17,103 nucleotides of DNA from Gemmataceae bacterium (GCA_020847555.1 JADLBT010000052.1:1-17103), one strand, 5' to 3'; counted from the first letter of the stretch, positions 7,109 to 15,512 are shown. Notes: a model not told the origin generated them from the letters alone. A program made the numbers and translations.

Positions 7109-7498
7109 GGGTATACCTCCTCTTCAGCTTGTCACCAGTTCAGATGCCCCACGCCCGCTGCCGTGTACGGCAGGCTCCCCTTGCCCTGCTCGTTCCGGCC
7201 CGCGCTGCCCCGCACCCGGGCCTGCATGTCCTGATGAGCAAAAAACGAGCCAACCGGCGCGGCGGGGAGGAGAGGAGTGCCGCGCGACGGCGTGGGTGTG
7301 ACGTCGGCAAACCGTTCCGTCCCGACTCCCGTCTTCTTGGTGCCCGCGCCGCTCACGGGCATTTCACTGGACAGGACAGCGTCCCGCCTCTGTAATAGCC
7401 AGCGGGCCTGCATCCCACTTCCTACCCTGTGGGCAAGCGCCTGCCCGACCCGGGCAGGGAGGGGCGCCAGTCAAACTCAACCGGGAGCACAGGGAATC
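7109..7498. other. Divergent intergenic region upstream of the WD40 gene
   Basis: This 390-base gap holds the ribosome site of the minus-strand TIGR03000 gene, a good plus-strand promoter (7368-7396) and a short CTGCCC/GGGCAG stem near 7441. The WD40 reading frame stays open upstream to 7277, but that extension is Arg/Pro/Thr-rich without protein-like features and overlaps the promoter, so it is probably untranslated. Confidence 0.6.
7368..7396 (+). promoter_or_regulatory. Sigma70-like promoter for the WD40 gene
   Basis: TGGACA (7368-7373) and TGTAAT (7391-7396) are separated by exactly 17 bases; each matches consensus at 5 of 6 positions. Transcription would start near 7403, leaving a leader of about 96 bases before ATG 7499. 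This placement argues against the longer open frame starting at 7277. Confidence 0.6.
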
Positions 7499-9967
7499 AT
7501 GCGGTTACGCCAACTGACCATCGCTGCCGTCCTGCTCGGTGCCGCTTCGTGGCCGGCGGTCCTCGGAAAACCTGACCTCGTCCAGGCGCAGCAACCGGGG
7601 GCGCAGTCCGGCCGGGTCGATCGGTTTGACGACCCGCTGCCGCCCGCCGCCCTGCGCCGCCTGGGGACGGTGCGCTTCCGCCACGGCGACCGTATCCTGG
7701 CCCTGGCGTCCTCCCCGGACGGGAAACTCCTCGCCGCCGGCGGAGGCAACGCCGTCACCTGCCTGTGGGACGCGAGCACCGGCAAGCTGATCCGCCAGTT
7801 CAGGGACGACACCCGCCAGCTCCGCGACGTCTGGTCCCTGGCCCTGGCCTTCTCGCCCGATGGCAGGATTGTCGCCTCGGCCAACGGGTTCAAGACGGTC
7901 CGGTTGTGGGAGGCGGCCACCGGCCGGGAGCTGCGCGTCCTCAAGGGCCACCAGGGGGCCGTCAAGGCGGTAGCGTTCTCGCCCGACGGCACCCGGATCG
8001 CGACCGGCAGCCAGGACCGAACGGTGCGCCTGTGGGACGCCAACACTGGCAACCAGCTGGCCCTTTACGAGGGGCATCAGGACGAGGTGAACGCCGTCGC
8101 CTTCGGACCCGATGGCACCACCGTCGCCTCGGGCAGCGGCGACCGGACCATCCGCCTGTGGAACGGCAAGCTGCCGCGCGCACTGAACACCGGCGGCGCC
8201 GTGTACGCCCTGGCCTATGCGCCGGGCGGCGACGTCCTGGCGTCGGCCGGGGACGACAACGTTATCCGGCTCTGGACAGGGCGCGACGCGAAGCTGGCGC
8301 GCCAGCTCAAGGGCCACAAGGACACGGTCGTTTCGCTCGCGTTCGCCGACGGCAAGACGCTGTTCTCGGGGAGCCTGGACGGGACGGCGCGTCGCTGGGA
8401 CACGGAGAGCGGGACCGAGACGCTGTCGATCCCGCGGCAGCGCGGCGACTGTGAGGCGATGGCGCTGCTCCCCGGGGGAGCGGTGCTCGCGTCGGGCGGG
8501 ACCAACCACACGGTCCGCCGGTACGACGCCCGGACCGGCAAGCCGCTGCCGACGGCGGACGGGCACGTCGCTGGGGTGTCCGCGGTCGTCTGCTCGCCGG
8601 ACGGCCAATTGATCGCCTCGGCGGGGGCTGACGGCGAGCTGCGGCTGTGGGAGGCGGCCACCGGCAAAGACGTGCGCCGGTGGCGCGGGCCGCACCAGGG
8701 CGAGCTGAAACTCGCGTTCGCGCCCGACGGGAAGACGCTGGCGGCCGGTGGCGGGGCGGACGGGGTGCGCCTGTGGACGGTCGCGAGCGGTAAGGAAACC
8801 GGCCTCCTTGCGGCGGAAGGAGATCTGGTCCTCTGCCTGGCCTACGCCCCGGACGGCAAGCGCCTGGCGGTCGGCTACCGGCAGGGCGGGGTGCGCGTGT
8901 GGGATCCGGCCGGTGGCAAGGTGGCACAGCAGCTGAAATACGACGGCGGAGTACACGCTCTGGCGTATTCGACCGACGGCAAGCTGCTGGCCGGAGCCGG
9001 ATCGGGCAAGATCGCGCTGTGGGATCCGGCCGACGGCCAGCAGCTGCGCGAGGTCGGCAAGGGCGGGCCGGTCGCGTCCCTGGCGTTCACGCCCGACGGC
9101 CGGCGGCTGGCGGCCGGGATGTTCGATTCCTTCATTCAGCTCCACGATCTGAAAGACCTCAACGAGGCGCGCCTGCTGGAGGGCCACCAGAGCGCCGTGT
9201 ACGCGCTCGCCTTCGCGCCGAACGGCCGCACCCTGGCGTCGGCCAGTTACGACGGCACCGTCCGGCTATGGGAGACGGTCAACGGCCAGCAGATCTTCGC
9301 CTGGCAGGGCCACGCCGGGCCGGTGGCGGCGGTCGCGGTCCTGCCGCGCGGCCGGGCGGCGGTGTCCGGGGCCGCCGACACCACGCTGCTCGTCTGGGAC
9401 ATGACCGGGGTGCTCCGCGACGGCCAGCTGCCGCAGGTCGCGGGCCTGCAGGTTCCGGACCTGGACAACCTGTGGAACGACCTGGCGTCCAACGACAACC
9501 CGAAGGGGAACCGGGCGCTGTGGACGCTGGTCGGAGCCGCGCAGCAGAGCGCGCCGTACCTGACGAGGAAGGTGTTCCTGACGGACCCGGCGAAGATCGC
9601 CCGGTACATCACCGACCTGAACGACAACAAGTTCGCGGTGCGCGAGAAGGCGTCGTCGGCGCTGGCGAGTTACGGCCGGTGGATCGAGGGGGTGCTGACG
9701 GAGGCGGTCAAGAACCCGCCGTCGGACGAGGTCCGGCGCCGGCTGGAGAAGCTCCTCATGAAACTGCGGGGCAAGGAGGCGGTCACGCTCGAGCAGGAGC
9801 GACTGCGTGCCCGGCGGGTGCTGGAGGTGCTGGAGCAGGCGAACACACCGGCGGCCCGCGCCCTGCTGCGGCAGCTGGCGAGCGGAGCGGCCGAGCCGGA
9901 CCTGCGCTGGACCGCCGCGGACGCGCTGGCGCGGCTGAAGAAAATGGAGCTGGCTGCCGGGAAATGA
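7499..9967 (+). CDS. Secreted 14-repeat WD40 protein with C-terminal helical domain
   Basis: The 822-residue protein starts at ATG 7499 ([13 protein letters not shown]) with AGGGA just upstream. This start gives a signal peptide (about 1-30) and lies downstream of a good promoter. I count 14 WD40 repeats from about residue 55 to 640, with units like [20 protein letters not shown] then LWD; this fits two seven-bladed propellers. Repeats 6, 7, 10 and 12 are degenerate (RRWD, RRYD, LHDL in place of LWD). Residues about 655-820 form a helical tail ([21 protein letters not shown], then [12 protein letters not shown], then [20 protein letters not shown]) seen in many planctomycete WD40 proteins. 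The protein probably acts as a protein-binding scaffold in the periplasm or envelope; the partner is unknown. The next gene has its own promoter, so co-transcription is uncertain. Confidence 0.88.
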   Translation: MRLRQLTIAAVLLGAASWPAVLGKPDLVQAQQPGAQSGRVDRFDDPLPPAALRRLGTVRFRHGDRILALASSPDGKLLAAGGGNAVTCLWDASTGKLIRQFRDDTRQLRDVWSLALAFSPDGRIVASANGFKTVRLWEAATGRELRVLKGHQGAVKAVAFSPDGTRIATGSQDRTVRLWDANTGNQLALYEGHQDEVNAVAFGPDGTTVASGSGDRTIRLWNGKLPRALNTGGAVYALAYAPGGDVLASAGDDNVIRLWTGRDAKLARQLKGHKDTVVSLAFADGKTLFSGSLDGTARRWDTESGTETLSIPRQRGDCEAMALLPGGAVLASGGTNHTVRRYDARTGKPLPTADGHVAGVSAVVCSPDGQLIASAGADGELRLWEAATGKDVRRWRGPHQGELKLAFAPDGKTLAAGGGADGVRLWTVASGKETGLLAAEGDLVLCLAYAPDGKRLAVGYRQGGVRVWDPAGGKVAQQLKYDGGVHALAYSTDGKLLAGAGSGKIALWDPADGQQLREVGKGGPVASLAFTPDGRRLAAGMFDSFIQLHDLKDLNEARLLEGHQSAVYALAFAPNGRTLASASYDGTVRLWETVNGQQIFAWQGHAGPVAAVAVLPRGRAAVSGAADTTLLVWDMTGVLRDGQLPQVAGLQVPDLDNLWNDLASNDNPKGNRALWTLVGAAQQSAPYLTRKVFLTDPAKIARYITDLNDNKFAVREKASSALASYGRWIEGVLTEAVKNPPSDEVRRRLEKLLMKLRGKEAVTLEQERLRARRVLEVLEQANTPAARALLRQLASGAAEPDLRWTAADALARLKKMELAAGK

Positions 9968-10013
9968 GGCCCCCGGCGCCGGCGGACCCCTCGCTCGCCG
10001 CGCGCATTCACCG

Positions 10014-10042
10014 CTGACCCACCCGCGCGGACGCAGTATAAT
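10014..10042 (+). promoter_or_regulatory. Sigma70-like promoter for the retropepsin-PDZ pair
   Basis: A perfect -10 element TATAAT (10037-10042) has CTGACC (10014-10019, 4 of 6 to TTGACA) 17 bases upstream. Transcription would start near 10049, about 117 bases before the first gene's ATG. It lies in the 198-base gap after the WD40 gene. Confidence 0.6.
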
Positions 10043-10165
10043 ACCCCATCGGATCCCGGGACGCCTTTCTTCTTCGGCGCCCTTCCCGTACTCGAGAGGT
10101 CGTGCTTCTTGAGCCGGAGAACGCAGCCGTCCCCGATGCCTTTCGCATACGCCGGAGTGCAGCTC

Positions 10166-11074
10166 ATGAGATCGCGCTGGCCAGCTTTGGCCCTGGTATC
10201 TCTTTCCCTGGCCCCCCTGTTCCTGTGGGCAGACGACCCCAGGCCGAAGGGCAACGACGCGAAACCCGCGACCGCCGGCGCGGGTAAGGTCGAGAGAAAA
10301 ACGTTCCAGGTGCCCTACCGGGTGACCGACACCCAGCACGTCATGGTGCGAACGAAACTGAACGGCAAGGGACCGTTCAACTTCATCATCGACACCGGCG
10401 CGCCCCTCCTGTACGTCACCGTGCCGGTGGCGAAGAAGGTCGGCCTGGACGTCGATAAGAAGGGCGGCGACGTGGTCACCCTCGACCGCTTCGAGATCGA
10501 GGGCGGGGTGACCCACACGAAAATCAAGTGCCTCGCAGAGACCCCGTTCCAGCTCAAGGGGATGAACGCCCTGGGCATGCCCGGCGAGGAACTGCACGGC
10601 ATCATCGGCTACACCCTGCTCGCCAACTACAAGCTGGAACTCGACTTCACCCGCGACAAGATGACGTGGACGCGCCTCGATTTCAAGCCGGCCGCGCCGA
10701 AGTCGCTTGGGCTGAAGAAGGACGACGGCGACCCGACCGGACTCGAACAGGTTGGCGGGATGATGGAGGCGCTGGCCATCCTCATGGGCAGGAAGAAAGC
10801 TCCGGAACCCGACGTGCGCGGTTTCCTCGGCGTCGAGTTGGCGGAGAAGGACGACGCCGTGTTCGTCAAGGCCGTCCTGCCCAGGAGTCCGGCGAAGAAG
10901 GCCGGGCTGAAGGCCGGCGACCGCATCAGCGCGGTCCAGGGCAAGGACGTCAGCACCAGCGACGATGTCCTGTACCGAGCCGCCCGGGTGACTGCCGGTC
11001 AGCCGGTACGCCTGAAGGTCGAACGCGGCAGCGAGCGCAAGGAAATCACCGTGACCGCCGGGGAGGGCCTGTAA
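10166..11074 (+). CDS. Secreted retropepsin-like aspartic protease with PDZ domain (copy 1)
   Basis: The 302-residue protein is taken from ATG 10166 (MRSRWPALAL), with GGAG 9 bases upstream, because this start gives a clean signal peptide ending near LWA|DD. Earlier in-frame starts (TTG 10109, ATG 10136) lack a good ribosome site. Residues about 47-175 form a clan AA aspartic protease fold: VRTKLNGKGPFNFIIDTGAP carries the catalytic D76-T-G, and GIIGYTLLANYKLELDF provides the second hydrophobic-Gly element. Such proteases act as homodimers, one Asp per subunit. A linker follows, then a PDZ domain (about 216-302; RGFLGVEL, SPAKKAGLKAGDRI), likely to bind a protein C-terminus. Substrate unknown. 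It is followed one base later by a paralogue, so the two are almost certainly one transcript. Confidence 0.85.
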   Translation: MRSRWPALALVSLSLAPLFLWADDPRPKGNDAKPATAGAGKVERKTFQVPYRVTDTQHVMVRTKLNGKGPFNFIIDTGAPLLYVTVPVAKKVGLDVDKKGGDVVTLDRFEIEGGVTHTKIKCLAETPFQLKGMNALGMPGEELHGIIGYTLLANYKLELDFTRDKMTWTRLDFKPAAPKSLGLKKDDGDPTGLEQVGGMMEALAILMGRKKAPEPDVRGFLGVELAEKDDAVFVKAVLPRSPAKKAGLKAGDRISAVQGKDVSTSDDVLYRAARVTAGQPVRLKVERGSERKEITVTAGEGL

Positions 11075-11075
11075 C

Positions 11076-11933
11076 ATGATCCGCTGCACACAACGTCTCG
11101 CCGCGGTCGCCGTGCTGGCCGTGTTCGCCGCCGCTGCTCTGGCCGACGGGCCTGCCGCGAAGAACGCGAAGGCAAAGAACGTCGCGCCGGTCAAGGTGCC
11201 GTTCGACCTGCTCAAGACGCAGCACATGACCGTGATGGTCAAGGTGAACGGTGCCGGGCCGTTCCGGCTCATCTTCGACACCGGCGCGCCGGTCACCCTG
11301 CTGAGCAACAAGGTGGCGAAGGCCGGCGGCCTGGTGGACAGGGAGGCGAAGGGCGCCGTGGTGCCGTTGTTCCCCGGCATGGGCCAGTACAGAGTCAAGA
11401 ATCTGGAGGTCGGCGGACTGGTGGCGAAGGATGTGCCGGTACTGGTGATGGACCACCCGACGGTCAAGCTGGTGTCGAAGTACCTCGGGCCGATCGAGGG
11501 GATTGTCGGCTTCTCGTTCTTCGGCCGCTACCGGATGACGATCGACTACCAGACGAAGGAGATGACGTTCGTCCCGGTGGACTTCCAGCCGCCGGACGTG
11601 ATGGCGAAGATGATGACGGCCCTCGCCTTCGGCAAGGGGACCAGGACGAAGGTCGTCGCCCCGGCTGGCCAGTGGGGCTTCAGCGTCCAGAAGGAGAAGG
11701 GCGATGCGGCGGCGGGCGTGGACGTGAAGGCCGTCGTTCCGGAGGGTCCGGCGGCGAAGGCCGGGCTGAAAGCCGGCGACCGCCTGCTCACGCTCGACGG
11801 CCGCTGGACCGACACGGTGGTGGACACCTATCGGGCCGCCAGCCACGTCCGCCCCGGCAGCACCGCCAGGCTCGTCGTCCGCCGCGACGGCAAGGAGGTC
11901 GAACTGGACGTCGCCGTGCAGCCGGGACTCTAG
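11076..11933 (+). CDS. Secreted retropepsin-like aspartic protease with PDZ domain (copy 2)
   Basis: The 285-residue protein starts at ATG 11076, one base after the stop of copy 1, with GGGAGG in the end of the upstream gene; this suggests translational coupling. A signal peptide (1-23, ending ALA|DG) is followed by the protease domain with VMVKVNGAGPFRLIFDTGAP (catalytic D68-T-G) and GIVGFSFFGRYRMTIDY. A PDZ domain covers about 198-285 (GPAAKAGLKAGDRLL). It has the same architecture as copy 1, and the PDZ-coding DNA is nearly identical over a 27-base stretch (10898-10924 and 11757-11783). The protease parts have diverged more, which suggests an old tandem duplication with specialisation or heterodimer formation. 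Function and substrate are unknown. Confidence 0.85.
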   Translation: MIRCTQRLAAVAVLAVFAAAALADGPAAKNAKAKNVAPVKVPFDLLKTQHMTVMVKVNGAGPFRLIFDTGAPVTLLSNKVAKAGGLVDREAKGAVVPLFPGMGQYRVKNLEVGGLVAKDVPVLVMDHPTVKLVSKYLGPIEGIVGFSFFGRYRMTIDYQTKEMTFVPVDFQPPDVMAKMMTALAFGKGTRTKVVAPAGQWGFSVQKEKGDAAAGVDVKAVVPEGPAAKAGLKAGDRLLTLDGRWTDTVVDTYRAASHVRPGSTARLVVRRDGKEVELDVAVQPGL

Positions 11934-11948
11934 CGGGCTGACGTGTTA

Positions 11949-12006
11949 ACCAGCCGGGAGCGCCAGCGAGCGGCCGCCCCTCCGCTCGCTGGCGCTCCCG
12001 GCTGGT
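11949..12006. repeat. Perfect 25-bp palindromic element, probable terminator of the protease pair
   Basis: Arms 11949-11973 and 11982-12006 are exact reverse complements over 25 bases, with an 8-base loop (CCGCCCCT). The element begins 15 bases after the stop of the second protease gene. No U-tract follows. The core GGGAGCGCCAGCGAGCGG is, from general knowledge, a common dispersed palindrome in Gemmata-type genomes; copy number could not be checked. Confidence 0.8.
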
Positions 12007-12057
12007 AGGAGCGCGCCGCCACATCGAGTGGGCTCACCCCCCCGCTCGCTCCACCGA

Positions 12058-12086
12058 GGTACAAAGCTCCCGAGCCGCTGTATAGT
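12058..12086 (+). promoter_or_regulatory. Promoter candidate for the propeller-cytochrome gene
   Basis: A -10-like TATAGT (12081-12086, 5 of 6) lies 56 bases before the ATG. The best -35 at 17 bases upstream is GGTACA (3 of 6). The -10 element resembles the one before the protease pair. Confidence 0.4.
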
Positions 12087-12142
12087 AACCGAAACGCACC
12101 TCGGCCCCCCACCGACCGTCCCCCAATCCGACCGGCGAACCC

Positions 12143-15100
12143 ATGCGACCCACCTGCGCCTTGCTCGCCCTGCTGCTCCTTCCCGCCGCCGCCCGGCCTC
12201 AAACGCCAGCGAACCTCGGCCTGCGCTTCCCCGCCGGGTTCGAGGTGACCGAGTTTGCCGACGGCAAGCTCGCCAACGACATCTTCTGCATGACGCTCGA
12301 TCCACGCGGCCGGGTGATCGTCTCGGGCCGCGGCTACGTCCGCGCCCTGGTCGATGACGACGGCGACGGCCGGGCCGACCGCGCCCTCGATTTTCCGGGG
12401 GCGCCGAAGGACGGCGCGCAGGGCATGCTCTGGGAGGGCGACTCGCTGTACTTCACCGGCGGCGGGGGACTGCGGCGGTATCGCGACCGCGACGGCGACG
12501 GCCGCCCCGACGGGCCGCACGAGCTGATCCGGGCCATGAAGACGGGCGGCGAGCACGACGCCCACGCCATCCACCGCGGCCCGGACGGCTGGCTCTACGT
12601 CCTGTGTGGCAACAACACCGGCGTCAACCGCGCATTCGCGACCCTGCCCACCTCGCCGGTCGCCGAGCCGGTCGCCGGGTGCGTGCTGCGGTTCGCGCCG
12701 GACCTGAAGGGCTGCGAGATCGTCGCTGATGGCTTCCGCAACTCCTACGGCATGGACTTCAACACCGAAGGCGAGCTATTCGCCTTCGATTCCGATAACG
12801 AACGCTGCGTCTCGCTGCCGTGGTACGAGTACACGCGCTTCTACCACGTCATCCCGGGCGGCCGGCACGGCTGGCTGTCGCCGCACCTGGCCCAGTGGTG
12901 GCGGATGCCGCCGTACCTGCCCGACGTCGTCGCCCCGGTCGCCACGCTCGGCCGCGGGTCGCCGACCGGCGTGGTCTGCTATCGGCACGCGCAGTTTCCG
13001 GAGCGCTACCGCGGCGGCTTCTTCCTGCTCGACTGGACCTTCGGCAAGGTTCACTTCGTCGCACTGAAGCGTGCCGGCGCGACCTACGCCTCGCGCCAGG
13101 AGGTGTTCCTCGAAGCGGTCGGCGACAACGGCTTCGCGCCGACGGCGGCGGCGGTCCACCCGGCGACCGGCGATCTGTTCGTCTCGGTCGGCGGGCGCGG
13201 CACCCGCGGCGCCGTCTACCGGGTCCGCTACCCGCAGAGCCTGCGCCCGAAGCTCGCCGCAGATACCTCCCGACGCGCATTGCCCAGGCTATCCCTCGAC
13301 TGGCGGGCCGAACTGCGGCAAGCACTTCCGGCGCAGGCGCGGAGCCGGGACGCGCTGGATCGGCTGCGGGCCCTGGTCGCGCTGCGCCGGCACCGTGAGC
13401 ACTTCCCGACCGAGGAGCTAAGCGCGGCGATTCGGGCGAACTGGGTCCACGCGGACCGCTACGTCCGCAAGGCCGCCGCCGACCTGATCGCGCTGCTCCC
13501 CGAGCGTGACCAGCGCGACCTGGTCCCCCCGACCCTGACGCCAGATCAGCAGGCGACCTACGGGCTGGGTGTGTGCGCGGCGGATCCGGTGGCCGCCCTG
13601 GACCGTGCGACCGACCTGTTGACGATGAAGGAGGCGAGCCTTCAGAGCCGGCGCACCGCCGTGCGGGTGGCACAGCTGGCGTTTGGGGATCTGGTCTCCC
13701 CGAAGGTCAAGGGGACTGTGTGGGAGGGCTACACGGCCCGCCAGACGGCCCTCCTTGAGAGGGGCCACGGGACCAGGTGGTTTGCTCATCTGCGGACCGT
13801 CTTCCGACGTGCGTTCCCTTCAGGCGACTGGGAGCTGGACCGGGAGGTGGCGCGCACCCTGGCCGTGCTGGAGGACGACGACGCGGAGACGTTGGCGCGG
13901 ATAGCGCAGCGCCTCACCGATCAGAGCCCGCCGCCGGACACCCTGCACTACCTGATCGTCCTTGCCCGGCTGAAGGGGCATCGCTCCCCACAGGTCACCG
14001 CCGCGGTCGCCAATTACCTGCTCGGCCTCGACCGCGAGATTGCCGCCCACAAGCTCACCCGCGACCGCCACTGGCCGCTGCGCATGGCGGAGCTGCACGC
14101 CGAACTGGCCCGCCGCGACCCGCGCCTCAACGCGGCCCTGCTCGCTCACGCCGAGTTCGGCCGGCCCGACCACGCCCTGCTCGCCCGCACCCCCGGCTTC
14201 GACCGCCCCCGCGCGGCGGAGGTGTTCCTGAAGCGAGCCGCGAAAGACGTGGATTATCCCTGGAACGCGGACGTGGTCGAGGTGGTCGGCGCGCTGCCGC
14301 CGGAGCGGGCGCTGCCGGTGCTGCGCCAGCTGTGGGGCAAGGCCGGCCTGGAAGCCACACTCCTGCCGCTGCTGGCGCGCCACCCGGAACCGGCCGACCG
14401 GCGCAAGTTCGTCGAGGGGCTCGCCTCGCCGCAGCCGGCCACCGTCCGCCTCTGCCTCGAAGCGCTACGGAAGCTACCGGGCAAGGCCGACGGCAGCGAG
14501 GTACTCGCCCTGATCCAGACGCTCGGTCGTCTCCCCGAGGGGCGCGAGGCGGCCGAGCTGCGCACCGCGCTCGCCGACTACCTGAAGGGGGCGACGGGGC
14601 AAACGACGTTCGGCGCCGACCGTCAGGCGTGGACGGACTGGTTCGCGCGGACGCATCCGGCCCTCGCAGCGCGGCTGCGCAACCCGGACGGGGTGGACGT
14701 GGCGGCGTGGGCGAAGCGGCTGGCGCGCATCGACTGGGCGCAGGGGCATTCGGAGCGCGGGCGCGGAGTGTTCGTGCGGACGAGCTGCGCGACCTGCCAC
14801 TCCGGGGGGCAGGCGCTCGGCCCGGACCTGGCGGGCGTCGCGGGCCGCTTCGCGCGCGCCGACCTGTTCACCGCCATCCTGCAGCCGAGCCGCGATGTCT
14901 CCCCGCGCTATCGCACCACCGTGCTCGAAACCGCCGACGGCAAGCTCTACCAGGGGCTGGTGATCTACGAGGCGGTGGACGGCGTGCTCCTGCAGACCGG
15001 TGCGGCAGCGACGGTGCGCGTGGCCGGCGACCAGATTGCCGGCCAGCGCCTCTCGACGACATCATTGATGCCGGCCGGCCTGCTCGACGCCGTCAGCGAC

Positions 15101-15169
15101 CGCGACATCGCCGACCTGTACGCCTACCTGCGCGGCCTCGGCCAACCAGCCGCGAAGGACGCGCGCTGA
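12143..15169 (+). CDS. PVC-type membrane-bound dehydrogenase-like protein: beta-propeller, helical repeats and cytochrome c domain
   Basis: The 1008-residue protein starts at ATG 12143 with a signal peptide (1-20, LLLLPAAARPQ); the ribosome site is weak. Residues about 25-360 resemble the TIGR02604 N-terminal domain, a six-bladed sugar-dehydrogenase-like propeller: GFEVTEFADG, VDDDGDGRADRAL and RDRDGDGRPDGP (DxDGDG loops likely to bind calcium), EHDAHAIHRGPDGWLYVLCG, and FRNSYGMDFN. Residues about 380-840 are alpha-helical HEAT-like repeats. The C-terminal part (about 865-1005) is a TIGR02603-type heme domain with CATCH at 882-886, the covalent heme c site, and a likely Met ligand in TTSLMPAGL followed by DIADLYAYLRGL. 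The protein probably oxidises a sugar or polysaccharide-derived substrate in the periplasm and passes electrons to its own heme; the substrate cannot be predicted. Confidence 0.9.
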   Translation: MRPTCALLALLLLPAAARPQTPANLGLRFPAGFEVTEFADGKLANDIFCMTLDPRGRVIVSGRGYVRALVDDDGDGRADRALDFPGAPKDGAQGMLWEGDSLYFTGGGGLRRYRDRDGDGRPDGPHELIRAMKTGGEHDAHAIHRGPDGWLYVLCGNNTGVNRAFATLPTSPVAEPVAGCVLRFAPDLKGCEIVADGFRNSYGMDFNTEGELFAFDSDNERCVSLPWYEYTRFYHVIPGGRHGWLSPHLAQWWRMPPYLPDVVAPVATLGRGSPTGVVCYRHAQFPERYRGGFFLLDWTFGKVHFVALKRAGATYASRQEVFLEAVGDNGFAPTAAAVHPATGDLFVSVGGRGTRGAVYRVRYPQSLRPKLAADTSRRALPRLSLDWRAELRQALPAQARSRDALDRLRALVALRRHREHFPTEELSAAIRANWVHADRYVRKAAADLIALLPERDQRDLVPPTLTPDQQATYGLGVCAADPVAALDRATDLLTMKEASLQSRRTAVRVAQLAFGDLVSPKVKGTVWEGYTARQTALLERGHGTRWFAHLRTVFRRAFPSGDWELDREVARTLAVLEDDDAETLARIAQRLTDQSPPPDTLHYLIVLARLKGHRSPQVTAAVANYLLGLDREIAAHKLTRDRHWPLRMAELHAELARRDPRLNAALLAHAEFGRPDHALLARTPGFDRPRAAEVFLKRAAKDVDYPWNADVVEVVGALPPERALPVLRQLWGKAGLEATLLPLLARHPEPADRRKFVEGLASPQPATVRLCLEALRKLPGKADGSEVLALIQTLGRLPEGREAAELRTALADYLKGATGQTTFGADRQAWTDWFARTHPALAARLRNPDGVDVAAWAKRLARIDWAQGHSERGRGVFVRTSCATCHSGGQALGPDLAGVAGRFARADLFTAILQPSRDVSPRYRTTVLETADGKLYQGLVIYEAVDGVLLQTGAAATVRVAGDQIAGQRLSTTSLMPAGLLDAVSDRDIADLYAYLRGLGQPAAKDAR

Positions 15170-15191
15170 GAGGCCGCGCAGGTAGGCGCTT

Positions 15192-15224
15192 CCCGGAGCG
15201 CAGGCGGGACGCCCGCGCTCCGGG
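15192..15224. repeat. GC-rich hairpin element after the propeller-cytochrome gene
   Basis: CCCGGAGCGC (15192-15201) pairs exactly with GCGCTCCGGG (15215-15224); the interior adds a four-base GGCG/CGCC stem across one mismatch. It lies 22 bases after the stop of the cytochrome gene and before the truncated flavoprotein gene. Similar elements are, from general knowledge, widespread in planctomycete intergenic DNA. It could terminate the upstream gene, although no U-tract follows. Confidence 0.65.
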
Positions 15225-15240
15225 ATTGAGGGATGGGCGG

Positions 15241-15396
15241 ATGGGCGAGGATTTCTGGGACGTCGTGGTGGTCGGGGCGGGCGCAGCGGGGCTGATGGCG
15301 GCCATTCGCGCCGCCGAGCGCGGCCGGCGAACCCTCCTGCTGGAGAAAAACCGCAAGCCGGGCGTGAAGATCCTCATGTCCGGCGGCACGCGATGA
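15241..15396 (+). pseudogene. Truncated HI0933/YhiN-family FAD-dependent oxidoreductase, interrupted by an insertion sequence
   Basis: The frame starts at ATG 15241 with GAGGGA upstream and encodes 51 residues before a TGA at 15394. It opens with the dinucleotide-binding motif VVVVGAGAAGLMAAIRAAE and continues EKNRKPGVKILMSGGTR. In the HI0933/YhiN flavoprotein family (about 400 residues) the next residues are usually CN, so the frame is cut exactly at GGTR|CN. From 15394 the sequence becomes AT-richer and leads into a transposase. The remaining ~350 codons are not in the window. The short product would lack the catalytic and most FAD-binding regions, so it is most likely non-functional. Confidence 0.82.
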
Positions 15397-15409
15397 CAAA
15401 CGATTTTAC

Positions 15410-15436
15410 TTGACATGAAGTCACTACCTCTACTGT
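15410..15436 (+). promoter_or_regulatory. Promoter candidate for the transposase
   Basis: A perfect TTGACA (15410-15415) is followed after 15 bases by TACTGT (15431-15436), a poor -10. It lies inside the left end of the insertion sequence, where transposase promoters are usually placed. The spacing is shorter than ideal. Confidence 0.35.
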
Positions 15437-15512
15437 GAGCCTTGCTTGAGCGTGGCCAAGTTGTTTCGTACAAAGCTCTTTCGGAGAACGAAGTCCCCGG
15501 AAGGAACTGCCG

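Noticed and set aside
7505..9187. A 560-codon minus-strand open frame opposite the WD40 repeats
   Set aside because: Its apparent repeats mirror the WD40-coding repeats on the other strand; it is a compositional shadow.
9266..11467. A 733-codon minus-strand open frame opposite the WD40 and protease genes
   Set aside because: The plus-strand genes have signal peptides, clear domains and promoters; the antisense frame has no recognisable motif and spans three unrelated genes.
13777..15396. A 539-codon plus-strand frame joining the end of the cytochrome gene to the flavoprotein start
   Set aside because: Only the last 51 codons are protein-like (the flavoprotein). The rest is an out-of-frame Arg/Ala/Gly-rich reading of the cytochrome gene.
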